Positions 1-9,282 of a DNA stretch of 64,000 nt are shown piece by piece. The notes beneath the pieces are model-generated. The model had not been told where the DNA came from. It did not search any database and was given only the letters and a program-made list of their open reading frames with translations. Each line of letters starts with the position of its first letter. The stretch's first letter is position 1. The translations under genes were made by a program, and so were the position numbers. This stretch comes from Nocardia sp. MH4. GTDB taxonomy: Bacteria > Actinomycetota > Actinomycetes > Mycobacteriales > Mycobacteriaceae. The stretch covers positions 1 through 64,000 of the forward strand of contig NZ_LPNR01000097.1 of NCBI RefSeq assembly GCF_019266065.1. The letters run 5' to 3'.

Positions 1-281
1 GCCGGAGCCGGACGCGGACCGGGACGGGGGCCGCCACCGGGGGTGGGCTTGGCGGCCGGACGGGCCGCCTGCGACGGCCCCGGACGGGCCGCGGGCTTCG
101 CGTCGCCCGCCGGGGCGGACTTCGACGCGAGCGATTCGCGCAGACGACGGGCGACGGGTGCTTCCACCGTCGAGGACGCCGACTTCACGAACTCGCCTTG
201 CTCCTTGAGCTTCGCGAGTAGTTCTTTGGACGTGACACCGAGTTCTTTGGCCAACTCGTGCACGCGGGCCTTGCCTGCCAC
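1..281 (-). CDS. infB: Translation initiation factor IF-2, N-terminal fragment
   Basis: Only the first ~93 codons are present; the gene runs off the left edge. IF-2 is the GTPase that positions initiator tRNA on the 30S subunit and promotes subunit joining. The visible part has the IF2_N helix-loop motif [17 protein letters not shown] near the start, then the Pro/Ala/Gly/Lys-rich linker typical of long actinobacterial IF-2; no GTPase domain is in view. The GTG start at 281 follows a GAGGAGA ribosome site. It is the last visible gene of the rimP-nusA-rnpM-infB operon, 109 bp after rnpM. Confidence 0.96.
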   Translation of the reverse strand, partial: MAGKARVHELAKELGVTSKELLAKLKEQGEFVKSASSTVEAPVARRLRESLASKSAPAGDAKPAARPGPSQAARPAAKPTPGGGPRPGPRPAP

Positions 282-390
282 TGCTCTCCTCACTGAGAGG
301 CCGAGCAGCGCCACCGTGTAAGGGGACGGCGGCCCGCACGACCTCGGGTTATCTCCGATGGACGTTCATCGTTGGTGCTTCACGGTGTGC

Positions 391-720
391 TCATGAGTGC
401 TCGTGCCTGTTCTCGAGGTACTGCTCCAGGGCTGAGATATCCAGATTTCCGGACACTCGTAGGGCTCTGCCGAATGCTCGGCGCCGCTCTGCGGAACGCA
501 GACAAGCTGAAACGGGGTGCAGCCAGGCACCCCGTCCGGGAAGTCTGCGCCGCGGATCGGGAACGATCGCAACAGTCGAGGCCCCGGCAGAGCCGGTGTC
601 CCGATGCTGCGCCACGATCCGCAACAGGTCGGCAGACGGCTCGCGCTGACGGCATCCGATACAGGTTCGCACGGATTGCGCGGGCCGGTCTTCCACCCAC
701 TCTACCGGTGACCCGGTCAT
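391..720 (-). CDS. rnpM: YlxR/RnpM family RNA-binding protein
   Basis: Small basic protein of the YlxR (DUF448) family, encoded between nusA and infB in most bacteria; in Bacillus the family member binds RNase P RNA. The signature CIGCRQREP is followed by DLLRIV and the GRGAWLHP segment. The frame is open upstream to a TTG at 792 that overlaps the nusA stop. I prefer the ATG at 720 because a strong GGGGAGGGG site lies 9 bases ahead of it, giving 109 residues. The 68-bp gap to nusA is then ordinary operon spacing. Confidence 0.9.
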   Translation of the reverse strand: MTGSPVEWVEDRPAQSVRTCIGCRQREPSADLLRIVAQHRDTGSAGASTVAIVPDPRRRLPGRGAWLHPVSACLRSAERRRAFGRALRVSGNLDISALEQYLENRHEHS

Positions 721-788
721 AACGACGAACCCCTCCCCTTCCGAAGTTACGAACATGTCATCCGAGGGTCGGGATTCCCGCGTTTTCG

Positions 789-1817
789 TCAACTACGGTG
801 CGCCTCCGGCCGGACCGAATCGCCCTGCTCCGGAGCCGCGTCGCTGCGGATATCGATGCGCCAGCCGGTCAGACGCGCGGCCAGGCGGGCATTTTGGCCC
901 TCCTTGCCGATCGCCAGCGACAGCTGGAAGTCCGGCACGATCACCCGGGCGGCCCTGGCCTCCGGATCGACGACAGTGACCGAGACCACCTTCGACGGCG
1001 AGAGCGCGTTGCCGACGAAGGTCGCCGGATCCTCGGCGTAGTCGATGATATCGATCTTCTCGCCCGCCAGCTCGCTCATCACGTTGCGCACGCGCTGGCC
1101 CATCGGGCCGATGCACGCGCCCTTGGCGTTCACGCCGGGCACGGTGGACCGCACGGCGATCTTGGAGCGGTGCCCCGACTCGCGGGCCACCGCGACGATC
1201 TCCACCGAGCCGTCGGCGATCTCGGGCACCTCCAGCGAGAACAGCCTGCGCACCAGATTCGGGTGCGTGCGCGAGAGCTGGATCTGCGGGCCACGGGGGC
1301 CACGCGAGACGCCGTAGACGTAGCACTTGATCCGGTCGCCGTGCTCGTAGGTCTCCCCCGGCACCTGCTCGGCGGGCGGGATCAGGCCCTCGGCGCCGTT
1401 GGCCTCGCTGCCGATCCGCACCACCACGATGCCGCGGGCGTTGGCCCTGGCGTCGCGCTGGACCACACCGCCGACGATGTCGCCCTCGTGGGTGGCGAAC
1501 TCGCCGAAGGACTTCTCGTTCTCGGCGTCGCGCAACCGCTGCAGCACGACCTGGCGGGCGGTGGTGGCCGCGATCCGGCCGAAACCCTCGGGGGTGTCGT
1601 CCCATTCGGAGACGAGGTTGCCGTCGGCGTCGAGCTCGCGCGCCATCACCCGGACCACGCCGGTCTTCTGGTTGATGTCGATACGCGCGTTGGGCTGATG
1701 GCCCTCGGTGTGCCGGTAGGCGGTGAGCAGCGCCGACTCGATCGCCGAGATCACGGTCTCGATCGAGATGCCCTTGTCGGCGACGATCGCCCGCAGAGCT
1801 TCGATTTCAATATTCAT
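789..1817 (-). CDS. nusA: Transcription termination/antitermination factor NusA
   Basis: RNA polymerase-binding elongation factor that modulates pausing, termination and antitermination. The 342 residues match the short actinobacterial form without the C-terminal acidic repeats. Order: N-terminal RNAP-binding domain (about 1-115, starting [11 protein letters not shown]), S1 domain (about 120-190), then two KH domains with [11 protein letters not shown] and the [17 protein letters not shown] motif near 300-320. The ATG at 1817 overlaps the rimP stop by 4 bp (ATGA), so translation is probably coupled. Confidence 0.97.
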   Translation of the reverse strand: MNIEIEALRAIVADKGISIETVISAIESALLTAYRHTEGHQPNARIDINQKTGVVRVMARELDADGNLVSEWDDTPEGFGRIAATTARQVVLQRLRDAENEKSFGEFATHEGDIVGGVVQRDARANARGIVVVRIGSEANGAEGLIPPAEQVPGETYEHGDRIKCYVYGVSRGPRGPQIQLSRTHPNLVRRLFSLEVPEIADGSVEIVAVARESGHRSKIAVRSTVPGVNAKGACIGPMGQRVRNVMSELAGEKIDIIDYAEDPATFVGNALSPSKVVSVTVVDPEARAARVIVPDFQLSLAIGKEGQNARLAARLTGWRIDIRSDAAPEQGDSVRPEAHRS

Positions 1818-2443
1818 TCCGCAACCCCTTCGGTGGGAGAGTCACTGTGTTGTCCTGCGGCGGCGAGATCGGCGGGTTCCTCGCCCGGGACCGGGCGGCC
1901 CGCGGCGATCCCGCCGGCGAGTTCGAGTTCGGCGGCGCCGGGTGCGTTGAACTCGACCTGGACCACCGCGGAGGCGATGTCGGCGAGCGGCACGTGCACC
2001 CGGTGCGGCTTGTTCTTGCCGCCGAGGACCAGCGCCACGGTGCCGTCCTCGGCGAGCTGACCGGCGCGCGCGTCGAAGCGGGCCTTGCCCTCGACCGGCT
2101 CGGCGCCGTCGCGCAGCGCGACCTTCACCTTGCGGCCCTGGGCGCGGCGCCAGTGCCGCTCGGCGGTCAGCGGGCGGTCCACGCCGGGCGTGGTCACTTC
2201 GAGCAGGTAGGCGGAGTCGCCGAAATCGCCCGCTTCGTCGAGCAGCTCGGACATCTCCCGGCTGAGCTCGGCGATCGCGTCCAGATCGGCCGGACCGTCG
2301 CTGTCGACGGTGACCTTCAACCGAACCGGCGCCAATTCGTCCTTGCCCGCAGACGCGATCGCTACGCCCTCGAGGTCGAATCCCCGGCGTGCGACGAGCT
2401 CAGCGACGAGCTGGCTCACCCTTTCCTCGGTGGGCATCGGCAT
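1814..2443 (-). CDS. rimP: Ribosome maturation factor RimP
   Basis: RimP assists late 30S subunit maturation. The N-terminal domain has [12 protein letters not shown] and [12 protein letters not shown], followed by [15 protein letters not shown], the most conserved RimP signature, and a C-terminal SH3-like domain ([16 protein letters not shown] near 155-170). The tail after about residue 175 is Ala/Glu/Gly rich and longer than in E. coli, as in other actinobacteria. The ATG at 2443 has AGGAG upstream. It is the first gene of the nusA operon, with no gene ahead of it on this strand. Confidence 0.95.
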   Translation of the reverse strand: MPMPTEERVSQLVAELVARRGFDLEGVAIASAGKDELAPVRLKVTVDSDGPADLDAIAELSREMSELLDEAGDFGDSAYLLEVTTPGVDRPLTAERHWRRAQGRKVKVALRDGAEPVEGKARFDARAGQLAEDGTVALVLGGKNKPHRVHVPLADIASAVVQVEFNAPGAAELELAGGIAAGRPVPGEEPADLAAAGQHSDSPTEGVAE

Positions 2444-2890
2444 ATGGGCGGCTCCTGGTTCAGTTGTGACGCGATCGGAAATTTCTACGCCGAAGGTCTA
2501 GCGTAACGCGCTCCGAGAGTGTAAAGGACCAGCCACCGGGCGTCGCGCACCGGTCCGCCCCGGCGTGCCTCCCGGTGGCGTGCGTGGGCGGGTTCGGGTG
2601 CGCGGATCTGGCACGATGGGTGGGTGCCCTTCCGCCTTACCGCCCCGCCGAGCGCCGGGCGACCTTCCGGCATGCGCCTCGACCGGCACGAATCCCGTCC
2701 GTTGACGAGCGAGTCGTCGCGCCCGGTCGCCCCGCAGCACACCGGATCAGTTCTCCCCTCCGCTCCCGCGCCGACCGCCGCGACCGGGCCCGCGCACCGG
2801 CAGGCGGTCACCGCGTCGGCGACCGACCCGACCGCACCCCAGCTCGCGGTGCCGCGTCAGCACCCGACGCTCGGCGCCCACCGGACCGTA
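2444..2890. other. Intergenic region between rimP and the lipoprotein gene
   Basis: Divergent region of 447 bp. It must contain the promoter of the minus-strand rimP-nusA operon (candidate TACGCT at 2500-2505, without a well spaced -35) and the promoter of the plus-strand lipoprotein gene. From 2624 the lipoprotein frame stays open with Pro/Ala/Thr-rich codons and high GC at third positions, so part of it could be coding if a GTG at 2624 were used. I see no structured RNA or repeat. Confidence 0.4.
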
Positions 2891-3460
2891 GTGACACAAC
2901 AGGATTCGGCGACCCTCCCCACTGCTTCGCCAGGCGGCTGGCGACGCCGCTCGATGCTGCGACTGTTCGGCACGACCGCCGTGGGAGTTCCGGCGCTGAG
3001 CCTGCTGACGGCGTGCGCCGAGGACGACACCGTGCATGCCCCGGATCCGCTTGCCGCGCAAGAAGTCCTGGCTCGCGCGGACGCCGCGGCCGCGCAGGCG
3101 GCGATCGCCCTCGCTCCGCAGTCGCAGGCCGCGCTGGGCACCATCGCGAACGAACGCGCCGCGCACGCCGACGCGCTGCGCACTGAGATCGACCGGGTGA
3201 TCGGCGTCTACGGCGACGGCACCACCCCGGTGCGCCGCACCGGCGAGATCACCGTGCCCGGCCCCGACGGCGCCCTCGTGCCCGCCTCGACCGTGGACAA
3301 CCCCACCCAGCCGCCGACGATCGCCCAGCTGCGCGATCAACTGGTCCGATCCCAGCAAGCCGCGGCCGCCCTGGCCCGTACCGAATCCGGTTACCGCGCA
3401 GGCCTGTTGGCCTCGATCAGCGCGGCCTGCGCCACCCAGGTGGGAGTCCTGCTGACATGA
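2891..3460 (+). CDS. Predicted Tat/lipoprotein-type envelope protein, partner of the DUF4439 protein
   Basis: About 189 residues. An N-terminal GWRRRSMLRLFG stretch resembles a twin-arginine signal, followed by a hydrophobic segment ending LSLLTAC, a plausible lipobox. The mature part is Ala-rich, mostly helical and has no recognised catalytic motif. It occupies the place of Rv2843 in M. tuberculosis. I chose GTG 2891 because it puts the signal sequence near the N-terminus; the frame is open back to GTG 2624, which would bury the signal about 100 residues in. Its stop overlaps the next ATG by 4 bp, so the two are co-translated. Function unknown. Confidence 0.72.
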   Translation: MTQQDSATLPTASPGGWRRRSMLRLFGTTAVGVPALSLLTACAEDDTVHAPDPLAAQEVLARADAAAAQAAIALAPQSQAALGTIANERAAHADALRTEIDRVIGVYGDGTTPVRRTGEITVPGPDGALVPASTVDNPTQPPTIAQLRDQLVRSQQAAAALARTESGYRAGLLASISAACATQVGVLLT

Positions 3461-3894
3461 CCGAACAACGTCGAGCGCTGCAGCGAGCGCTGAACAGTGA
3501 GTACGCCGCCGTCTACTCCTACGGCGTGATCGCCGCCTACGCCAACGCCGACCGGGCGCGCATGGTCGCCGAGTTCGGCGCCGCGCACCGGGCCCGCCGC
3601 GATGCCACCATCGAACTGCTGGAAGCGGGCGGCACCGCGCCCGAGGCGGCCGGCGCCGCCTACGCCCCGCCGTTCCCGGTCGACGATCCGATCCCGGCGG
3701 CGCACCTGGCGGTCGCGGTCGAATCCGATTGCGCCGCAGCGTGGTACGCCGTCGTCGAACAGGCCACCGACGCTGCGGTGCGGGCGACCGCGACCGAGGC
3801 GCTCACCGAGTCCGCGCTGCGCCGGGCCCGCTGGCAGGCGATCCTGGGCACGAATCCCGTCACCACCGCCTTCCCCGGCCGCGCCACGGTATAG
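3457..3894 (+). CDS. Ferritin-like DUF4439 protein
   Basis: A 145-residue all-helical protein of the DUF4439 ferritin-like family, the Rv2844 equivalent. The first helix has LNSEYAAVYSYGVI, and AHRARRDATIELLEAGG follows in the second. These place Glu and His near ferritin-like metal positions, but whether it binds iron is unknown. It is translationally coupled to the upstream lipoprotein (ATGA overlap). A strong hairpin follows the stop. The family is largely uncharacterised. Confidence 0.85.
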   Translation: MTEQRRALQRALNSEYAAVYSYGVIAAYANADRARMVAEFGAAHRARRDATIELLEAGGTAPEAAGAAYAPPFPVDDPIPAAHLAVAVESDCAAAWYAVVEQATDAAVRATATEALTESALRRARWQAILGTNPVTTAFPGRATV

Positions 3895-3970
3895 GCACAC
3901 AGCCGCGACCTCCGCGCCGACGCGGGGACCCGAACGCGCAGCCTCGGGCACGATGACGAGCCGTGCCGAC

Positions 3971-4009
3971 CGTCCTCGGCCGCCCGCGATGACGTGGCGG
4001 CCGAGGACG
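3971..4009. terminator. Bidirectional hairpin terminator
   Basis: A perfect 14-bp stem (CGTCCTCGGCCGCC with GGCGGCCGAGGACG) and an 11-base loop lie between two convergent genes. There is no T-tract, as is usual for actinobacterial terminators. Confidence 0.75.
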
Positions 4010-4016
4010 CGTCCGG

Positions 4017-5768
4017 CTACGGGCGCATCGCGTAGGCGCCGTCGTAGGACGCCACCTGCTGCCACACCCGGTCGAAGCGCTCGGCGTCGGCGACCGGGCT
4101 GCGCAGGGCGCCGACGGCCCAGGCGCGCTGCGCCTCGGTGACCGTCGGCTTCCCGAGCAGGGCCGTCGCGTGGGTGTTGAAGTCGCGGATCTGGAAGTCG
4201 AAGATCTGGTCGACTACATCGCGGTCGAGCCCGGTGAGCTCGGCCTGCTCGAGGATCAGCTGGCCGTAGACCACCGTGGAGAACAGGTGGCCGATGGTCA
4301 GCATGAAGTCCAGGTCCTTCTGCTGGGCCGCGTCGGGCGCGGCGGTGAGCAGCAGTGTGCGCAGCGCCTGGGCCTGCTCGTAGAACCGGCCGACATTGGG
4401 CACGTCGGCGGCCTGCTCGTAGGCCGGGGTCCAGTCGGCGAACTGCACCTTGCCCGCGCCGCGCGCGGGACCCTGCTTCCAGAAGAACTCCTGGTCGCCG
4501 GGCGCCAGATCGGTGCCGATGGCCGGGTACTCGGCCGGGTTGAGCAGGTAGTTCGGCATGAACTTCAGGATCTGGCCGACATTGACGTGCACCGTTCCCT
4601 CGAGCCGGGGCAGGTGGTTGATGTAGCGCGAGGCCTGGGCGAAGTAGGTGGCCTTCTCGAAGCCCTTGGCCGCCAGCACATCCAGCAGCAGGGTCATCGC
4701 GACCTCGCCCTCGGAGGTGACCTTGGACTTGGTCATCGGGTTGAACAGCAGGTAGCGGCGGTCCTCGAGCGAGGCGCTGCGGAAGTAGTCCACCGCGCGG
4801 TCGCTGAACAGCTTCATCGCGATCAGGCGCGCGTAGGCGTCGACGAAATTGCCGCGCACATGGCCGAAGTCGGTGACCGGGTTGCCGTAGAGGATGCGGT
4901 TGTTGGCGTGGGTGATGGCCTCGAAGAACGAGTGCTCGACCATGCCGATGCTGCCGTGGCAGAGGTTGAACTTGCCGACGTTGACGGTGTTGAGCGCGGC
5001 CGAGAAGCCCTCTGGCCCTTCGTGCAGCACGTCGGCGGCGGTCACCGGGTAGTTCTCCAGCCGGAAGTGGCTGACGTACATCTGGCCGTGGATGACGCTC
5101 TCGACCAGGTGGTAGTCGTCGTGGCGGCTGTCGGCGGCGAACCAGATGTAGCCCTCGGCGCCCTCGATATCGCTGCGCCGGGAGAACACCGACACCATCG
5201 AGGCGACGTTGCCGTTGCCGATGTAGTACTTCTCGCCGTTGGCGCGGAACAGGATGCCTGCCTCGGCGTCGGCGCTGCCCGGCTCGCTCGGGGTGAGGAT
5301 CAGGTCGGTGTTGTAGATGTCGGCGCCGTGCTCGCGCTCGGACAGCGCGAACGCCATGACCTGGCCCGCGTCGAGCTCGGCGGCGGCCTTGCGCTTGGCG
5401 ATCTCGTTGTCGCTCTGCCAGATCGGGCCCAGACCCAGGATGGTGACCTGCTCGGCGTACCAGTACGCGAGGCCGTAGAAGCCGAAGATCTCGGCCAGGG
5501 CCGCGTTGCGGGCGGCGTCCCAGCGCTTGTTCGGGTCGCCGTCGGCGTAGGCGGCCGGGGTCAGGAACGTCGCGAACAGCTTCTCCTTCGCGACGAAGTC
5601 GAGGAACTCCTGGGTCCACACGGCGTCGCGGTCCTCGGCCAGCAGCTGCGCCTTGCCTTTGGATTCGAACCACTCGATGGTGGCCCGCAGCAGCCGCCGC
5701 GTCTCGGCATCGAAATGCTGCGGGTCGTAGGTGGCGGGGTTGAACAGCAGGCTCGGCGAACTCGTCAT
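4017..5768 (-). CDS. Acyl-CoA dehydrogenase family flavoprotein
   Basis: About 583 residues, longer than classical 380-400-residue acyl-CoA dehydrogenases and in the range of large actinobacterial FadE proteins. The FAD/substrate region has FALSEREHGADIYNTDLIL near 150-170, a flavin-binding GEKYYIGNGN stretch, and NHLPRLEGTVHVN near 415. It probably catalyses FAD-dependent alpha,beta-desaturation of an acyl-CoA, passing electrons to ETF; the acyl chain cannot be deduced. The ATG at 5768 was chosen over an upstream in-frame start that adds only 11 non-conserved residues. It is divergent from the marR gene, whose operator lies in the shared 120-bp gap, so joint control is likely. Confidence 0.9.
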   Translation of the reverse strand: MTSSPSLLFNPATYDPQHFDAETRRLLRATIEWFESKGKAQLLAEDRDAVWTQEFLDFVAKEKLFATFLTPAAYADGDPNKRWDAARNAALAEIFGFYGLAYWYAEQVTILGLGPIWQSDNEIAKRKAAAELDAGQVMAFALSEREHGADIYNTDLILTPSEPGSADAEAGILFRANGEKYYIGNGNVASMVSVFSRRSDIEGAEGYIWFAADSRHDDYHLVESVIHGQMYVSHFRLENYPVTAADVLHEGPEGFSAALNTVNVGKFNLCHGSIGMVEHSFFEAITHANNRILYGNPVTDFGHVRGNFVDAYARLIAMKLFSDRAVDYFRSASLEDRRYLLFNPMTKSKVTSEGEVAMTLLLDVLAAKGFEKATYFAQASRYINHLPRLEGTVHVNVGQILKFMPNYLLNPAEYPAIGTDLAPGDQEFFWKQGPARGAGKVQFADWTPAYEQAADVPNVGRFYEQAQALRTLLLTAAPDAAQQKDLDFMLTIGHLFSTVVYGQLILEQAELTGLDRDVVDQIFDFQIRDFNTHATALLGKPTVTEAQRAWAVGALRSPVADAERFDRVWQQVASYDGAYAMRP

Positions 5769-5852
5769 GGAAGCAAATTTAGCAGCGCCACCCTCGACCA
5801 TGAGCCCGTGACCTGCGGGTTTCCCCTACGTAAGCGTAAGTTGGCGCACCTA

Positions 5853-5889
5853 TTGTTGTTTCACGCAATCAAATGTATTGTTTGATTCA
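5853..5889 (+). promoter_or_regulatory. Leaderless promoter with an overlapping MarR-type operator
   Basis: TTGTTG (5853-5858) and TATTGT (5876-5881) are spaced 17 bp, placing transcription start at about 5888-5889, the A of the marR ATG, and no ribosome site exists. A perfect inverted repeat, AATCAAA-N7-TTTGATT (5867-5887), covers the -10 and abuts the start codon. This fits autorepression by the downstream MarR protein. A CGTAAG tandem duplication at 5829-5840 lies just upstream. Confidence 0.65.
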
Positions 5890-6374
5890 TGCAAGCAAAC
5901 AAGGATCAGGTCTCCGAACTCGCCCGCACGACGAGCCGGTTCGCCGAGGCGATGCGTCAGGGGACCTCCCGGGCGTACGACCCGGTCCGGGTCGGAGTGC
6001 TGCAGGCGGTGGCGGAGACGGGTCCGCTACGCGCGGGCGAGATCGCCGAGCGCCTGGACGCGCTGCCCTCCTCGATCACCCGGCACGTGCAGACCCTGGC
6101 CGAGGCCGGGCTGGTCCGCACCGCCCCGGATCCGGCCGACCGACGGGCCGTCCTGGTCGAGATCACCGACGCGGGACGCGCGGAGCTGCAGCGGTTCCTC
6201 GAGGTCGGCGACCAGGTGTTCGGCGCGGTCATCGCCGACTGGCCCGCCGCCGATGTCGTCACCCTCACCCGACTGCTGGACCGGTTGATCACCGACTGGG
6301 CGCAGACGGGATCCGTACAGCAGCAGCGAGCGTCGAAGCGGCGCTCCGGCGGGTTCGGCTGGAGCCGGATCTGA
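5889..6374 (+). CDS. MarR family transcriptional regulator
   Basis: A 161-residue winged-helix regulator. The recognition region reads GEIAERLDALPSSITRHVQTL, followed by the wing segment with DPADRRAVLVEITDAG, the DxRxxxxxxT hallmark of MarR proteins. It is probably an autorepressor acting on the palindrome that overlaps its own promoter, and possibly on the divergent acyl-CoA dehydrogenase. The downstream FAD monooxygenase begins 19 bp after its stop, so the two form an operon. The inducing ligand is unknown. Confidence 0.92.
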   Translation: MQANKDQVSELARTTSRFAEAMRQGTSRAYDPVRVGVLQAVAETGPLRAGEIAERLDALPSSITRHVQTLAEAGLVRTAPDPADRRAVLVEITDAGRAELQRFLEVGDQVFGAVIADWPAADVVTLTRLLDRLITDWAQTGSVQQQRASKRRSGGFGWSRI

Positions 6375-6393
6375 CCAGGGAAAGGACACCGTC

Positions 6394-7689
6394 ATGGCAA
6401 CCAACTCACCCCTGCGGGTCATCGTCGTCGGCGGCGGCATCGGCGGGCTGGCACTGGCCAACGGCTTGCGCCGGGCCGGCGTCGCGGTCAGCGTGCACGA
6501 GCGCGAGGTGCGGCGCACCGACCGGCTGCAAGGCTTCCGCATCCACATCAATCCGCACGGCAGCGCAGCACTGGCCGAGTTGCTCTCCCCCGAGCTCTTC
6601 GCGACCTTCGTCGCCTGCTCCGGCAAAGGCGGCAACGGATTCGGCTTCGTCACCGAGCAGCTGTCGAGCCTGATCGCTTTCGACAGCACCGACACCGTGA
6701 GCGCCGACGGCGACCACTACGGGATCAGCCGGATCACCCTGCGCCGCATCCTGCTGGCCGAGCTGGGCGACGCGGTGCGCTACGGCAGCGCGTTCGACCG
6801 CTACGAGCGTCGCCCGGACGGACGCGTGGTCGCCCACTTCGCCGACGGCGGCAGCGACGTCGGCGACGTGCTGGTCGGCGCCGACGGCGGCACCTCCCGG
6901 GTGCGGGCCCAATACCTGCCGCAGGCGCAGCGGGTCGACACCGGCATCGTCACCATCGCGGGCAAGTACGCGCTCACCCCGAGCGCCCGCGACCGTCTCG
7001 ATCCGCGGCTGCTCGCGCACCCGCACAGCGTGATCCCGCCCAGCGGGTGCGGCATGTTCGTCGCACCGCACGAATTCACCCCGCCCGCACCGGGTGTCGC
7101 GCTCGGCAGCGACGGCACCGAGCTCACGCCCGGCTTCCTCTTCGACGACACCCAGCCCTACGTGTTCTGGGCGTTCGCCGCCGAACGGGACCGTTTCGGC
7201 GTCGACCTGTCGGCCCTGGACCCGGCCGAACTGCACGCCACCGCCGTTCGGATGACCGCGGGCTGGGCGCCCGCACTGCGCAGGCTGGTCGCCGAATCCG
7301 ACAGCACCACCGCGACTCTGCTCCCGATCAAGACTTCAGTCCCGATCCCCCGCTGGAGTCCCACCACGGTGACCCTGCTCGGCGACGCCATCCACAGCAT
7401 GACCCCGTTCGCCGGCATCGGCGCCAATACCGCCCTGCGCGACGCCCAGCTGCTGTGCCGGATGCTGGTCGCCGCCGACCGCCGCGAGCGCGGTCTGCTC
7501 GACGCCATCGGCGCCTACGAAGCCGCGATGACCGACTACGGCTTCGCCGCGGTCCGCACCTCGCTCAGCACCGCCGAACGCGCCGTCGCCGACGGCAGAT
7601 TCGGCCGCATGATCGGCAAGCTCGTGCTGCGCACGGCGGGCGCGGTGCCGTCGATGAAACGCAAGATGTTCGCCGATCTCGGCGCCTGA
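6394..7689 (+). CDS. Class A FAD-dependent monooxygenase
   Basis: A 431-residue flavoprotein hydroxylase. It has all three family fingerprints: VVGGGIGGLALANGL (dinucleotide fold, about 11-25), LVGADGGTSRVR (DG motif, about 165) and LLGDAIHSMTPFAGIGANTA (GD motif, about 325-345). Such enzymes use NAD(P)H and O2 to hydroxylate aromatic or polyketide substrates; some (TetX, Rox) inactivate antibiotics. A GGGAAAGGA ribosome site precedes the ATG. Operon position behind marR suggests induction by a toxic aromatic compound. The substrate cannot be named from sequence. Confidence 0.9.
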   Translation: MATNSPLRVIVVGGGIGGLALANGLRRAGVAVSVHEREVRRTDRLQGFRIHINPHGSAALAELLSPELFATFVACSGKGGNGFGFVTEQLSSLIAFDSTDTVSADGDHYGISRITLRRILLAELGDAVRYGSAFDRYERRPDGRVVAHFADGGSDVGDVLVGADGGTSRVRAQYLPQAQRVDTGIVTIAGKYALTPSARDRLDPRLLAHPHSVIPPSGCGMFVAPHEFTPPAPGVALGSDGTELTPGFLFDDTQPYVFWAFAAERDRFGVDLSALDPAELHATAVRMTAGWAPALRRLVAESDSTTATLLPIKTSVPIPRWSPTTVTLLGDAIHSMTPFAGIGANTALRDAQLLCRMLVAADRRERGLLDAIGAYEAAMTDYGFAAVRTSLSTAERAVADGRFGRMIGKLVLRTAGAVPSMKRKMFADLGA

Positions 7690-7715
7690 GGCGGGCGGCG
7701 CGTCGATAGGCGGGT

Positions 7716-9158
7716 TCAGCTCATCAGTTCGCCGATCATGCCGGTGCGGGTGCCGATGATGCCGCCGGTGAGGTCGAACTCCACCCGCAACTCGTAGAGA
7801 CCGAAGTGGGCGAGCAGCAGCTGCGGTTCGCCGAAGGTCAGCGTCGCGAGGTCGTGGCGCCGGAAGTAGCCGGCGACCATGGCTCGCATGGCGGGGTAGC
7901 GGCTGTCCGGATCGGTGAGGGGGTGCAACAGGTTCGCCGCCGTCTCGATGAGCTGGGACGCCACCTCGGGATCAGAACCCGTCCCCGTCACCGCGGAGTC
8001 GGTGACCGCGAAGTAGCGCCACCCGGCACCGTCGGGCGCCGCCGCCCAGCCCAGGCACCCGCCCAGGTCGGCGGCCCCGGCCACGAGCACGGTGACGACA
8101 TTGTCGGGATGGACGACGGTGCCGAGGTCGACCCGGTCCACCGCCAGATGTTCGGCGCCGTGCTCACGCGCCAGCCCGCGCAGCGCGGTGGCACCTGCCC
8201 ATTCCCGCCCCGCCCACGCCCAGATCCGCTGCTCGCTGTCGTAGCGACCGATCTCGGCGACGGCCACCGGGCCGCCGGGAACATCGACGAGATCGCCGTA
8301 CATCGGCTGCCAGCGCAGGGTCGGGCGCGGCGCGTCGAGCGCCGCGCCCCGCAGCGAACCATGGCCGCCGACGGTGATCGCCGCGGCCGGTGCCAGCGCG
8401 ACCAGCAGGCTGTCCGGGAAGAAGGGCGGAATCCGTTCGGGCCGTGGCCCGGCACCGGCCGGGGCGCTCGCACTCGCGCCGAGGACCTCGGCGCCGAGGA
8501 GCCGGTCACCGTCGCCGATACGGGCGATCAGCCGTGGCCCGTCGGGCAGCTGCACCTCCACGCCGTCGGCGGTGTCGCGCACGGGCAGGCGATGGCGATG
8601 GGCGTAACCGGCCACGACCGCTCGCGCGCCGGTGCCCGGCAGCATCCGGGCGGCGGCGCCCACCAGCTCGGCCACCCGCCCCGGGTCCGGTGTCGCGGAC
8701 GGCACCTGCTCGTCGTCGACGATCAGGTAGGCGTACGCGCGCCCGCCTTGGTTGAACTTGGTCATCCCGCGAGCGCCGAGCGCTCCCAGCGCGATGATCG
8801 ACAGATGGTCGGCGGCCAGCATCGGATCAGGGAAACCGGAGAGATCGACGACTCCCTCGGCGAATTCGGGAATCCCGTGCCGTAGTCCGAGCTCGCGCAC
8901 CCGCGTCGACGCCGCGACGCCCGGCAAGCCCTCGAGGGTGGGCTTGGCCCACGCCCACATGAAGGTCAAGTCCTCGGCGTAGGTCCCGATCTCGCCGGAC
9001 CCGGCGAACTCCCGCTCGCCGATCCAGACCCGACCGGACCGATGGTCCACCCGGGTCGGCCCCGGCCTGATCTGCTCCTGAAATACCGAATACTGCTCGA
9101 TCGCCCCGCCGAGATAATCCCGCGCCAGCCGCAACAGCGAATCGCTGAACGTGTCCAC
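7716..9158 (-). CDS. DUF6882-like protein with two tandem domains
   Basis: A soluble 480-residue protein without signal or membrane segments. Residues about 10-230 and 245-480 are two copies of one fold: the first has GEIGTYAEDLTFMWAWAKP, the second AEIGRYDSEQRIWAWAG, and each is followed by a helix ending in (A)REL/LAREHG and later by an (A)MVAGYxxRH segment (AVVAGYAHRHRL; AMVAGYFRRHDL). The WAWA core resembles DUF6882, usually a single domain. I know of no assigned function. It lies alone between the monooxygenase and proS, convergent with the former. Confidence 0.75.
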   Translation of the reverse strand: MDTFSDSLLRLARDYLGGAIEQYSVFQEQIRPGPTRVDHRSGRVWIGEREFAGSGEIGTYAEDLTFMWAWAKPTLEGLPGVAASTRVRELGLRHGIPEFAEGVVDLSGFPDPMLAADHLSIIALGALGARGMTKFNQGGRAYAYLIVDDEQVPSATPDPGRVAELVGAAARMLPGTGARAVVAGYAHRHRLPVRDTADGVEVQLPDGPRLIARIGDGDRLLGAEVLGASASAPAGAGPRPERIPPFFPDSLLVALAPAAAITVGGHGSLRGAALDAPRPTLRWQPMYGDLVDVPGGPVAVAEIGRYDSEQRIWAWAGREWAGATALRGLAREHGAEHLAVDRVDLGTVVHPDNVVTVLVAGAADLGGCLGWAAAPDGAGWRYFAVTDSAVTGTGSDPEVASQLIETAANLLHPLTDPDSRYPAMRAMVAGYFRRHDLATLTFGEPQLLLAHFGLYELRVEFDLTGGIIGTRTGMIGELMS

Positions 9159-9282
9159 GCGCTCGAAACTATCAGTCCCGGGCCTGTCCCCTCATGTCGA
9201 GCGGTGACCGGTCAATTCTTGTGGCGCAGCGGCTTTCGCCGACCCGGTCGCGTGCCGCGCACACGACCGGGGTCCGGCGAAC

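Noticed and set aside
2624..3460. A longer lipoprotein gene starting at GTG 2624
   Set aside because: It would place the signal sequence and lipobox more than 100 residues from the N-terminus. Not excluded, because the extension has coding-like third-position GC.
3391..5673. A 760-codon Arg-rich ORF on the minus strand
   Set aside because: It is an out-of-frame shadow of the acyl-CoA dehydrogenase and of the antisense of the ferritin-like gene.
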